Below are positions 25,365 through 33,176 of a stretch of 59,062 bases of DNA, piece by piece. The stretch is taken from positions 1 to 59,062 of the forward strand of contig DAOTYH010000025.1 of the NCBI GenBank assembly GCA_034435015.1. Reading direction: 5' to 3'. The position numbers and the translations under genes are program-made. The notes beneath the pieces were generated by a model. The model worked only from the letters and a program-made list of their open reading frames with translations. It did no database searches and had not been told where the DNA came from. This stretch comes from DAOTYH01 sp034435015 (GTDB lineage Bacteria > Chloroflexota > Anaerolineae > Aggregatilineales > UBA3940). Each line of letters opens with the position of its first letter. The stretch's first letter is position 1.

Positions 25365-26312
25365 CTATTCTTCATATCCCAGCACTTTAACTACACTGCG
25401 CACAGCCTCGGCAGAGTGGTCAAGCATGGCCTTCTCTTCTGGCCCCAGCTTCATTTCAATCACGCGCTCAATACCGTTGGCGCCAATCACGCATGGTACT
25501 CCGATAAACAGTTTGTTGTAGCCATATTCCCCTTGCAGGTAAGCGGCGCAGGGGATCACCCGTTTCTTGTCTTTGAGGATGGCCTCGACCATGCTGGTTA
25601 CTGCGGAAGCAGGTGCGTACCATGCGCTGACTCCGACCAACTTCACGATCTCTCCACCGCCGTCACGTGTGCGCTGGATGATGGCATCAAGTTTTTCGCG
25701 GGACATCAGCTCTAAGATGGGTATGCCGGCCACTGAGGTATGATGGGGCAGGGGGACCATTGTGTCCCCGTGACCGCCTAGAACCATGCCGCTGACATCT
25801 TCGACTGACACATCCAGCTCGGCGGCGATGAAAGCCTTATAGCGGGCTGTATCCAGAACGCCAGATTGCCCGATCACGCGGTGCGGCGGAAAGCCGCTTT
25901 CATGCAGAGCAACATGGCACATGGCGTCCAGCGGGTTAGAGACGACTACCAGAATAGCGTTGGGGGAAAACTCGACTATCTTCCTAACAACCTCGCCCAC
26001 AATCTTCTGGTTGATCTTCACCAGCTCGTCACGGCTGGTGTACTGACCGGTCACAGGGTCTTTCTTGCGCGGCACACCGGCTGTGATCACGACAACATCC
26101 GAATCGGCGGTGTCGGCGTAATCATTTGTGCCAATAATCTTGAGGTCGAAGCCCTCAATGGGGCCTGCCTCCAGCAGGTCGAGCGCCTTGCCCTGTGGCA
26201 TCCCCTCTATAATGTCCACAAGGACCACATCGGCCAGTTCTTTGCTGGCGATCCAGTGGGCAGTCGTTGCGCCGACGTTGCCCGCCCCTACTACCGTCAC
26301 TTTCTTACGCAT
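25365..26312 (-). CDS. mdh: Malate dehydrogenase with an enlarged substrate loop
   Basis: The 315-residue NAD-dependent enzyme interconverts malate and oxaloacetate. The coenzyme motif GAGNVG is at 9-14, D33 suggests NAD preference, and GGHGDTMVP holds the catalytic His. It resembles Chloroflexus-type, LDH-like malate dehydrogenases. The mobile specificity loop is unusual: after PRK (81-83), which keeps the malate-selecting Arg82, come KDPVTGQYT and then SRDEL with the next Arg94. Typical enzymes have PRKPGMSR, so about six residues are added. It is followed by a terminator. Confidence 0.9.
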   Translation of the reverse strand: MRKKVTVVGAGNVGATTAHWIASKELADVVLVDIIEGMPQGKALDLLEAGPIEGFDLKIIGTNDYADTADSDVVVITAGVPRKKDPVTGQYTSRDELVKINQKIVGEVVRKIVEFSPNAILVVVSNPLDAMCHVALHESGFPPHRVIGQSGVLDTARYKAFIAAELDVSVEDVSGMVLGGHGDTMVPLPHHTSVAGIPILELMSREKLDAIIQRTRDGGGEIVKLVGVSAWYAPASAVTSMVEAILKDKKRVIPCAAYLQGEYGYNKLFIGVPCVIGANGIERVIEMKLGPEEKAMLDHSAEAVRSVVKVLGYEE

Positions 26313-26360
26313 ATATTGCTGCCTCCTCTGGCGAAAAAGGTAACAAAAATAGCTTTATGT

Positions 26361-27131
26361 TTATTCCTTCTTGTGAGCCATACGTCCTGCAATGAGGCTT
26401 TCCTGTAGAGCTTTTAGCCCTTCCCAGTCGCCTTTGGCGGCTAGTTCAGCCTGCCGAGGCCAGCTACTTGTGTCCACTGGTGCTTTGAGATGAGCCGCCT
26501 CTAGGATTTCCTTCAGCCGTTCGGGCGAGGTCTTAGCAACTTCGAGATAGGTCGTAATGCCGGCCTCATTCAGTGCCCTTTCAATCTTAGGGCCGATGCC
26601 CTCAATGCGGGTCAAGTCCTGCGGCTCAACCGGATGCTCATTCGGAAGATGGAGGTCAACGGCAGGGATATGCGGGTTGGGATGTTCCTCGCCGCCCTCC
26701 GGCCACTTGGTTGTCACAGGTCGTGGATAAGCGGGGGCAACCAGCATGGCAAGAGTGCCAATGAACAGCGCGGCCAGACTCATGCTTAAACCGCTCAGGC
26801 TGAGCGGCGTACTGAGGAAGCTGGCCGGGAAGAGTACTCCTAATGCAAGCAGGATAGAGCCAATCAAGATCAGCAGGCCCAGCAAGGGGTTCAGTTCGGG
26901 CTTGCCTCCCTCATCGCGCCGTAGGGCGATCCATAATACTAGGCCATTAGCCATGAAGCCAATGCCGAAGGCACGTAGCGCGGCCAGCAATGGGTTGCTT
27001 CCCAGCAGGCTGCCAGTTGTGATACTGCTGTAGGCCAGTGCCATTGCCAGCGCGATCAAGCCTACAAAGAAAATCAGCGCAAACTGCTTGGCCCAGCCTC
27101 TCACAGGAAACCTCCAAGTTGGGATGTTCAT
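26361..27131 (-). CDS. Membrane protein with C-terminal helix-hairpin-helix domain
   Basis: The 256-residue protein has about four membrane helices in its first 135 residues. A soluble C-terminal part follows with DLTRIEGIGPKIERALNEAGITTYLEVAKTSPERLKEILEAA, a helix-hairpin-helix module of the kind seen in DUF4332-like proteins. Such modules often bind DNA but also occur in proteins of other function. It is 48 bp upstream of mdh on the same strand and may share its transcript. The role is unknown. Confidence 0.65.
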   Translation of the reverse strand: MNIPTWRFPVRGWAKQFALIFFVGLIALAMALAYSSITTGSLLGSNPLLAALRAFGIGFMANGLVLWIALRRDEGGKPELNPLLGLLILIGSILLALGVLFPASFLSTPLSLSGLSMSLAALFIGTLAMLVAPAYPRPVTTKWPEGGEEHPNPHIPAVDLHLPNEHPVEPQDLTRIEGIGPKIERALNEAGITTYLEVAKTSPERLKEILEAAHLKAPVDTSSWPRQAELAAKGDWEGLKALQESLIAGRMAHKKE

Positions 27132-27301
27132 GTCGAATTATCAGAGGGTCATCTGAATTGTAGCACGCGGCGGCCTCGCTTAGCAAAGGCACAGCAAGTC
27201 TCGTGCTACTAGCTCAGAGAAGAAGTTACTTTTGCCTCTGTCAGCAAGGCAGAAAACAGCTATCATTAGGGAGAGAAATCTATCTAACAGGGTTGTGTTC
27301 C

Positions 27302-27883
27302 ATGATCGCAACACTCTATGGCGTGCTTCAAAAGGGGCGTGAGAACCCTATCATTGTGCAGGTCGGGGGGGTGGGGCTTGAGGTATATGTGCCGGCCAGT
27401 GTGCTCTCTTTATTGCCGGATGTCGGGCAACCGGTCGAGTTACAAACCCGCTTAGTAGTACGCGAGGATTCATTGACCCTGTATGGCTTTTTGCATGAAG
27501 AGGAACGGACAGTATTCGATCTGCTTCAGACTGTACAGGGGATCGGCCCGCGGCTGGCTCTCTCTGTGCTGGGTGTGCTCTCACCGGAGATGCTTGCCAA
27601 CGCAATCCACCGTGATGAGCCGGAGGTGATCGCGCGTGTGCCGGGCCTTGGCAAGAAGATGGCCCAGAAGATCGTGCTCGAACTCAAAGGCAAGCTTTTG
27701 CCAGAGGCAATGCCGGCAGGCTTAGCGGCTGTCTCTCAGCTTGACACCGAAGTCATCGCGGCGCTGACCTCGTTGGGGTACAGCATAGTTGAAGCGCAGA
27801 TGGCGCTCCAATCCATTCCGCGCGACGCACCGGAGGACATCGAGGAACGAGTCCGGCTGGCACTAGCCTACTTTGCCCGGTAG
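27302..27883 (+). CDS. ruvA: Holliday junction ATP-dependent helicase subunit RuvA
   Basis: I chose the ATG at 27302 (MIATLYGVLQKG), the normal RuvA start; 99 bases of open frame upstream are not conserved. The 193-residue protein has the OB-fold domain I, then two HhH motifs in domain II (VQGIGPRLALSVLGVLSPEML and VPGLGKKMAQKIVLELKGKL), and the small C-terminal domain III (LDTEVIAALTSLGYSIVEAQMAL) that touches RuvB. RuvA binds four-way junctions and loads RuvB. ruvB is not in the window, and ruvC is 7.2 kb upstream. Confidence 0.95.
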   Translation: MIATLYGVLQKGRENPIIVQVGGVGLEVYVPASVLSLLPDVGQPVELQTRLVVREDSLTLYGFLHEEERTVFDLLQTVQGIGPRLALSVLGVLSPEMLANAIHRDEPEVIARVPGLGKKMAQKIVLELKGKLLPEAMPAGLAAVSQLDTEVIAALTSLGYSIVEAQMALQSIPRDAPEDIEERVRLALAYFAR

Positions 27884-27895
27884 TGGGAGGAGAGT

Positions 27896-28459
27896 ATGGA
27901 GCTTTCACCTCCGCCGTCAGATGATGTGGAAGGGATTCTAATCCAATTGGAAGGGCGTCCGAGAGTTGTACTTGTAAGAGATGCTCCGTCCGATAGTTTA
28001 CCCGGGGAAGTGATCCACAGCGGGAGGATGGTTGTCTGCTATGCACTGCCCTTCCTGTATGAGCGGGATTCCCTGTTGCCGCAACTCGTAGTAGATGACT
28101 TCCGCAGAATGTATCATGGCCGGGCGGCACTAGAGTTTATGATCCAAAGGGGAGATGCTTTTCCACGTGCGGATGTGATAGGGCGGCGGGTTTCAACAGG
28201 GCGGCGGGCTGATCTGTTTCTCAAACAGCTAGACTTGGCCGCGCCTCTGGAAGCCTATGTGTATATTCATCTCGAAGCCCTTCGGCCATTGGCCCGGCTG
28301 GATATGGCAGTGTGGGTAGATGAGGCCGCCCTAGGCTGGGCAAAGCTGGCAGATGACAGTCTTGTGCCTGGCCTGTTGCAACAGGCTGTGCCATGTTACC
28401 AGATCAATCAGAGCTTGCTGAATCGCCTCCCGGAGTGGGTAGCGGAGGTATTACCTTGA
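27896..28459 (+). CDS. Protein of unknown function downstream of ruvA
   Basis: The 187-residue protein starts 12 bp after ruvA, with GGAGGAG directly upstream, so it is well supported as a co-transcribed gene. It looks soluble, with no signal peptide or membrane helix. Visible features are an N-terminal beta-rich part (GILIQLEGRPRVVLVRDA), a middle with RADLFLKQLDLAAPLEAYVYIHLEALRPL, and a Leu-rich end. I do not recognise the family, and no catalytic motif stands out. Confidence 0.6.
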   Translation: MELSPPPSDDVEGILIQLEGRPRVVLVRDAPSDSLPGEVIHSGRMVVCYALPFLYERDSLLPQLVVDDFRRMYHGRAALEFMIQRGDAFPRADVIGRRVSTGRRADLFLKQLDLAAPLEAYVYIHLEALRPLARLDMAVWVDEAALGWAKLADDSLVPGLLQQAVPCYQINQSLLNRLPEWVAEVLP

Positions 28460-28565
28460 GTTGTCTCCAATTAGAGAGGTGCGTGGACTTCTGGGACCGC
28501 GCCTTCTGGAGGGATTAGATAGTATAATGGACATGTTGAACGGGGCATCCATCAAGGCAAGGTAG

Positions 28566-28988
28566 ATGATGAGTAGCAATCTGCAAGAATTGATCGCAGG
28601 CATCGAGCGATGGCGATCACGCCGTGTTCAGGACTACTGGTTACACATAGCTTACATTGGCGCAGAGCTTAACCGCTTTGGCGATCATGATCTGACCTTC
28701 ACACAGGGCAGGCTGTGGCACCTGTGGGAAGATGAATGGCATGAGATCAAGGCCGGCTCGGATTACTGGCTGTTTTCTGTGCCGGGCGCGTTTGCATGGG
28801 CACGCGACATGCTGACTAAAGTTCTGCCTGCCAGCGGCATGGGCGAAGATGCAATTGAACTTAAGTTCAACCCTGACTACGGTTACGTTGAGTTCATGCG
28901 GGTGAAGGCCGCCAAACGTGACGAGCATAATTTTACCTTTGAAGTGAGGGCTTTCGGGGAAGGCCCCCATCCGGATTTCGAAGCATGA
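28566..28988 (+). CDS. Small protein, possibly DUF6174-like
   Basis: The 140-residue soluble protein begins with a helix and then WRSRRVQDYWLHIAYIG. It continues with a strand-rich part, an LWEDEWHEIKAG segment and the late block IELKFNPDYGYVEFMRV. The order (W, DY, short acidic link, then Y/G-containing strand) resembles DUF6174 proteins, but it lacks their cysteine motif, so this is tentative. A TATAAT hexamer lies 38 bases upstream without a clear -35. Its stop overlaps the transporter start (ATGA), so the two are coupled. Confidence 0.6.
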   Translation: MMSSNLQELIAGIERWRSRRVQDYWLHIAYIGAELNRFGDHDLTFTQGRLWHLWEDEWHEIKAGSDYWLFSVPGAFAWARDMLTKVLPASGMGEDAIELKFNPDYGYVEFMRVKAAKRDEHNFTFEVRAFGEGPHPDFEA

Positions 28989-29737
28989 CTGCCTACAGCG
29001 GCGATGTGACACAAGGGCGTGACCCGCGCCAGCCCTTCCGGTATTATGACCTGATCTTGGCGTTGTTTGTGACTGTCCTGCTGGTCAGCAATATCGCTTC
29101 TTCCGCCAAGATTGTGGATTGGGGTATCAGCCTGGGTTCTTTAAGGCTGGCGTTTGATGCTGGGACGTTGCTGTTCCCGATCAGCTATATTTTCGGCGAT
29201 GTGCTGACTGAGGTATATGGCTATCGGCGCTCACGCCGTGTGATCTGGGCGGGATTTGGTGCGGCGGCGTTGATGTCGGCTACTCTATGGCTGGTAGGCC
29301 GTATGCCGGGTGAAGAACAGTGGCAGAATTATGCCGGGCAGGCCAGCTATGATGCGATTTTGGGGGGAGTTTCCAGCGGCGGGATCGTGGTGGCCAGCCT
29401 TGTGGCGTACTTTGCCGGGGAGTTCTCGAACAGCTTTGTACTTGCCAAGATGAAGGTCTGGTCGCAGGGACGCTATCTATGGATGCGCACCATTGGCTCT
29501 ACGCTGGTGGGGGAGGGGGTTGACTCAACCCTGTTTGTTGTGATTGCGTGTCTGTTTGGTGTGTTCCCATGGTCTGTTGCGCTGACGCTGATTGTCACCA
29601 ATTACATCTTCAAGGTGGGGGTCGAAACGATCATGACGCCGGTGACGTACCAGATCGTGGCATTGCTCAAGCGGGCCGAGCACGAAGACTATTATGACAT
29701 TGGCACAGACTTTAACCCCTTTCGGTTGGAAGCATGA
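28985..29737 (+). CDS. YhhQ-family membrane transporter (queuosine precursor family)
   Basis: The 250-residue protein has six or so membrane helices. The family signature is at the start, YDLILALFVTVLLVSNIASSAKIVDWG, with FPISYIFGDVLTEVYGYRRSRRVIWAGF after it, and an ending TPVTYQIVALLKRAE. YhhQ proteins import 7-cyano-7-deazaguanine-type precursors used to make queuosine in tRNA. It overlaps both neighbours by four bases (ATGA), so the unknown gene, this transporter and era form a coupled trio. Confidence 0.88.
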   Translation: MTAYSGDVTQGRDPRQPFRYYDLILALFVTVLLVSNIASSAKIVDWGISLGSLRLAFDAGTLLFPISYIFGDVLTEVYGYRRSRRVIWAGFGAAALMSATLWLVGRMPGEEQWQNYAGQASYDAILGGVSSGGIVVASLVAYFAGEFSNSFVLAKMKVWSQGRYLWMRTIGSTLVGEGVDSTLFVVIACLFGVFPWSVALTLIVTNYIFKVGVETIMTPVTYQIVALLKRAEHEDYYDIGTDFNPFRLEA

Positions 29738-30687
29738 TGTCCTACTCACCAGATGAGCCTTCTGAGGTACCTCTTTCTGACGATTTGCCGCCCGATCACC
29801 GTGCCGGTTTTGTGGCGGTGATCGGCAGGCCGAATGTGGGCAAATCAACGCTGATGAATGCCTTTCTAGGGGAGAAGGTTGCTATTGTCTCGCCTAAACC
29901 GCAGACGACTCGTGAGCGGCAGCTTGGCATCCTGACGTTGCCCCATGCCCAGATCATCTTCGTAGATACACCGGGCATCCATGAGGCACGTACTAAACTG
30001 GGTGAATACATGGTCGAGGTGGCCTCGGAGGCTATCCCAGATGCTGATGTGATCTTGTTTCTGGTGGATATCTCGGAGATGCCGGCCCCTGCTGACGAGA
30101 TGATCGCGCGGCTGATCCGCCAGCAACAAGGCACGCCGGTCATTCTGGCCATGAACAAGAGCGACCTGATTGGCCCCGGTCAGGCTGAAATCCATGCCAG
30201 CGCTTACCGGGCACTCTTGCCCGGCGCCCATGAGATTCTGTTCAGTGCGACGCGGGGAGATAACCGCGACCAACTATTGGAGATGATCATTCAACTGTTG
30301 CCGCCGGGGCCGCGTTATTATCCGCCTGACCAGTTAACGGATACCCTCCTGCGTGACAATGTGGCTGAGATCGTCCGTGAGAAGGTCATGCTGTTGTTTG
30401 AGGAAGAAGTACCCCATGCGGTGGCCGTGCAGGTTGACCAGTTTAAGGAACGCAGCGAGCAGATGACCTACATTGCCGCTACCATCTATGTTGAAAAGGA
30501 GAGCCAGAAGGGCATTCTGATTGGCAAGCAGGGCCAAATGCTGAAGAAGCTGGGCCAGATGGCCCGACCGGAGATAGAAGCTATGCTAGGGACACGGGTT
30601 TATCTGGAATTGTGGGTGAAGGTGTTGAAAAACTGGCGTAAGGATGAGCGTGCGCTCAGGCGGTTGGGATATTACCGCAAGCGGTAG
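29734..30687 (+). CDS. era: GTPase Era
   Basis: The 317-residue protein is an Era-type GTPase: G1 GRPNVGKS at 31-38, switch region PQTTRERQLG, G3 DTPGIHE, G4 NKSD, and a C-terminal KH domain with GKQGQMLKKLGQMARPEIEAML. It binds the 3' end of 16S rRNA and helps assemble the small subunit. The N-terminus has about 23 extra residues, acidic and proline-rich (PDEPSEVPLSDDLPPD). It starts inside the stop of the YhhQ gene, and a ribosome site for the next gene follows within 20 bp. Confidence 0.95.
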   Translation: MMSYSPDEPSEVPLSDDLPPDHRAGFVAVIGRPNVGKSTLMNAFLGEKVAIVSPKPQTTRERQLGILTLPHAQIIFVDTPGIHEARTKLGEYMVEVASEAIPDADVILFLVDISEMPAPADEMIARLIRQQQGTPVILAMNKSDLIGPGQAEIHASAYRALLPGAHEILFSATRGDNRDQLLEMIIQLLPPGPRYYPPDQLTDTLLRDNVAEIVREKVMLLFEEEVPHAVAVQVDQFKERSEQMTYIAATIYVEKESQKGILIGKQGQMLKKLGQMARPEIEAMLGTRVYLELWVKVLKNWRKDERALRRLGYYRKR

Positions 30688-30716
30688 CCCGCTAGCTTGG
30701 GCAAGGAGTGTGTCAA

Positions 30717-31856
30717 ATGTCGGATAAGGACCGCCGTGAGCGGGTTGAGAAAAAAGAGGAAGATATCATCGAGGGGGAAATTATCGCCGAATTCAGTGGT
30801 GAGACTCTCCTCTCATTGCCTCCTATCCCAGATGAAAAAGAGCAGGGTCAAACACAGGCAGGGACGATTGAAGAGGAATATGATGTCGGGCGGAGGCGGC
30901 TGATCACGCGGCTGGCATTGGGCGGGGTCGCAGCGCTGGCGCTGGGAGGCGGTGCGGCGGTTGTGTGGAGTCAATCACGGCGTAACCCGGCAGTTGTCAT
31001 CCTTCCAAATGGCGCTCAGATCAGCGCAGAGGGAGGGGCGACCGATGTGGCGGCGCTGGTGGAGCGTATTACCCAGCTTGAATATGAGCTAGCCTCCGTG
31101 ACTGCCGAACGTGATCAGCTGATCAGTGATCTGCACAATGCAAACGCTGAGCTGGAACAGCTTCGTCCCCAGCTTGAACAGGCGCAGGCATTGAATGCCT
31201 TATGGCAATCGCTGGATGACATTGGATTAGATGATCTGTTGGAAACAGGGTTAAGTGTTGTCGGGGGGCTGCTGGCTGGCGTGCTGGGGGCTACCGGCTT
31301 ACTGCGAAACGGTCTTGTGACTGCGCGGGATGCACTAGAGAGCTTCACCCGGTCGTTGCCTGGCCCGCAGGCGGGTATCCGCTGGTTGCAGCAACAAGTA
31401 AGCGCACTGGCAGATGCGCTGGAGTGGCTGGGGCAACAGGTCCAGCGGGCTGTTGAGCCGGTCGAGCCGTATACTGAGATGATTGCCAACTTCGTACTAT
31501 GGGTGTTGGGTAGACTGCCGTTTGGGGCGGGCGAAAAGGCCCGTGCCGGTATGGAAGCCATGCAGTCTGTGATCAGTAGCCTGCCGACCTTGATTGACGG
31601 GATCAATACGGGGGTGCTTAACCCGCTGGCTGACTGGTTTGGCGAAAACGAAAACCTGAGTCTGTCTGGCATCCTGCTGAAGCCGATTTCGGATGGGGTG
31701 ATCAAGCCGGCCAACGATACATTGGTCAAGTTCAGCGGCTTCGAGAGCGGCTATCAAGATCAATTGGCTGGGCCGGTCGGTCAGGCGCTTACCGAGCGGG
31801 CGGCGATCCGGGCACAGATTCAACAACTGCGAGCGCAGGCGGGAAGCCGCAGTTGA
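30717..31856 (+). CDS. Unknown membrane-anchored coiled-coil protein
   Basis: I chose the ATG at 30717, which has AAGGAG 9 bases upstream; the GTG at 30708 lies inside that site. The 379-residue protein has an acidic, charged N-terminus, then RRRLITRLALGG followed by a hydrophobic stretch (about 66-85), either a twin-arginine-like signal or a signal anchor. A coiled coil follows at about 115-165 (LVERITQLEYELASVTAERDQ). The rest is helical and Leu/Gly-rich with two moderately hydrophobic parts. Function unknown. It may be an envelope scaffold, since the next gene is a Ddl-like ligase. Confidence 0.6.
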   Translation: MSDKDRRERVEKKEEDIIEGEIIAEFSGETLLSLPPIPDEKEQGQTQAGTIEEEYDVGRRRLITRLALGGVAALALGGGAAVVWSQSRRNPAVVILPNGAQISAEGGATDVAALVERITQLEYELASVTAERDQLISDLHNANAELEQLRPQLEQAQALNALWQSLDDIGLDDLLETGLSVVGGLLAGVLGATGLLRNGLVTARDALESFTRSLPGPQAGIRWLQQQVSALADALEWLGQQVQRAVEPVEPYTEMIANFVLWVLGRLPFGAGEKARAGMEAMQSVISSLPTLIDGINTGVLNPLADWFGENENLSLSGILLKPISDGVIKPANDTLVKFSGFESGYQDQLAGPVGQALTERAAIRAQIQQLRAQAGSRS

Positions 31857-32003
31857 ATATTCACCCAGTGCCTTGGATGTAGTCACGCTGGATAGGGGGC
31901 AGGTAGTGCCGGCTAGTGTTGGAATTGACCGTCCAACCCTCAGTTGCGCCGGGGGTTGGGTCATTTTTATCGAAGTAAACGGAGGAGGTCCTGTAGAAAG
32001 AGG

Positions 32004-33098
32004 ATGAGAATCGCACTGCTTGCGAATCTCAAGATGAATGCCCCAACTTGGGAGGGGATGCCGGTTGATCAATGGGACGATCTAGACAGTGCTGAGACAA
32101 TAGACGCGATCCTTACTGCGCTGAGGCATGGCGGCCACGAAGCCGCCTTCTTTGAGGCAAATGTTCGCCCTCCTTTTGATATTGTGCAACGATTGATTGA
32201 TTTCCAGCCCGACCTGGTGTTTAACATTGCAGAGGGGCATTTCGGCGATGGGCGCGAGGCACAGATTCCGGCTCTGTTGGAGATGTTGCGTATTCCCTAT
32301 ACAGGGAGCAAGGTGCTGACGCTGGCACTGGCGCTGGACAAGTCTATGACCAAGCGCATTCTGTATTACCATGGATTGCCGACTCCTGAGTTCCAGGTCT
32401 TTGAGCAGGCCGATGAGCCAATTGATGAAGACTTGGTGGACGAACATGGTGAGTTACGGTATCCCCTCTTTGTTAAGCCGAGTCGAGAGGGAACCAGCGT
32501 TGGAGTCAGCCCAGAGAGCATCGTATATTCGGTAGGCCAATTGCGTGAACAGGTAGAAAAGCAGCTCAGGCGTTATAACCAGCCGATCCTGTGTGAGCAC
32601 TATGTCAGGGGGCGTGAGTTGACCGTTGGGATGGTGGGAAATCTCAAGCCTACCAGCGCCCGCCGGCTCAATGACCGTGTTGCCTTAGGGCCGTTGCCTG
32701 ATACCCTCACCTTCTTCCCTATTCTGGAAGTAGATATGGGCGCTTATGATCCCTCAGAGGCGGGCATATATACGAACCGAATTAAAGTAGAACTAGCAGA
32801 GGACTTCCATTACCTTTGCCCCGCGCCCCTAGAACCGGCCATGCAACAGGAACTGTACATGCTGGCGGCAGGGGTGTTCCGTGTGACAGGGTGTAAGGAT
32901 GTGGCCAGAGTGGACTTCCGCCTCGATGAGGATCACGGGAACAAACCTTACATTCTGGAAGTCAATCCACTGCCGGGCTTGAACCCTACTTACAGCGACC
33001 TATGTGTTGAGGCAAAGGCGGCTGGCTGGAGTTATGACCGGTTGATCAACACCATTGTTGATCTGGCAGCGGCGCGGCAGGGGGTACAGAATCGGTAG
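32004..33098 (+). CDS. D-alanine--D-alanine ligase-like ATP-grasp enzyme
   Basis: I chose the ATG at 32004 (MRIALLANLKMNAPTW), with GGAGGT and AGAGG upstream. The 364-residue protein has the Ddl layout: a Rossmann-like N-domain ending NIAEGHFGDGREAQIPALLEMLRIPYTGS, the central ATP-grasp lid region with KPSREGTSVGV, and the C-terminal metal site DFRLDEDHGNKPYILEVNPLPGLNP. It would join two D-alanines for peptidoglycan. The EGHFGD segment and Tyr in PTYSD differ from textbook Ddl (EGxxGE), so another D-amino-acid ligase specificity is possible. Confidence 0.75.
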   Translation: MRIALLANLKMNAPTWEGMPVDQWDDLDSAETIDAILTALRHGGHEAAFFEANVRPPFDIVQRLIDFQPDLVFNIAEGHFGDGREAQIPALLEMLRIPYTGSKVLTLALALDKSMTKRILYYHGLPTPEFQVFEQADEPIDEDLVDEHGELRYPLFVKPSREGTSVGVSPESIVYSVGQLREQVEKQLRRYNQPILCEHYVRGRELTVGMVGNLKPTSARRLNDRVALGPLPDTLTFFPILEVDMGAYDPSEAGIYTNRIKVELAEDFHYLCPAPLEPAMQQELYMLAAGVFRVTGCKDVARVDFRLDEDHGNKPYILEVNPLPGLNPTYSDLCVEAKAAGWSYDRLINTIVDLAAARQGVQNR

Positions 33099-33145
33099 GG
33101 CTGTCAGCCTAAAGTCGGGATTGGCTGGGTTTGTATCGAAATAGC

Positions 33146-33176
33146 CGGGGCGGCTGTCGGGCCTGCCCCGTTTTTT
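33146..33176 (+). terminator. Rho-independent terminator of the ddl-like gene
   Basis: CGGGGCGG pairs with CCTGCCCCG, leaving one G-U, and TTTTTT follows. Its T run overlaps the stop codon of the convergent GH36 gene. Confidence 0.8.

Noticed and set aside
28523..28528. TATAAT as a firm promoter for the gene at 28566
   Set aside because: No acceptable -35 box stands 16-18 bp upstream; kept only as a remark in the gene entry.
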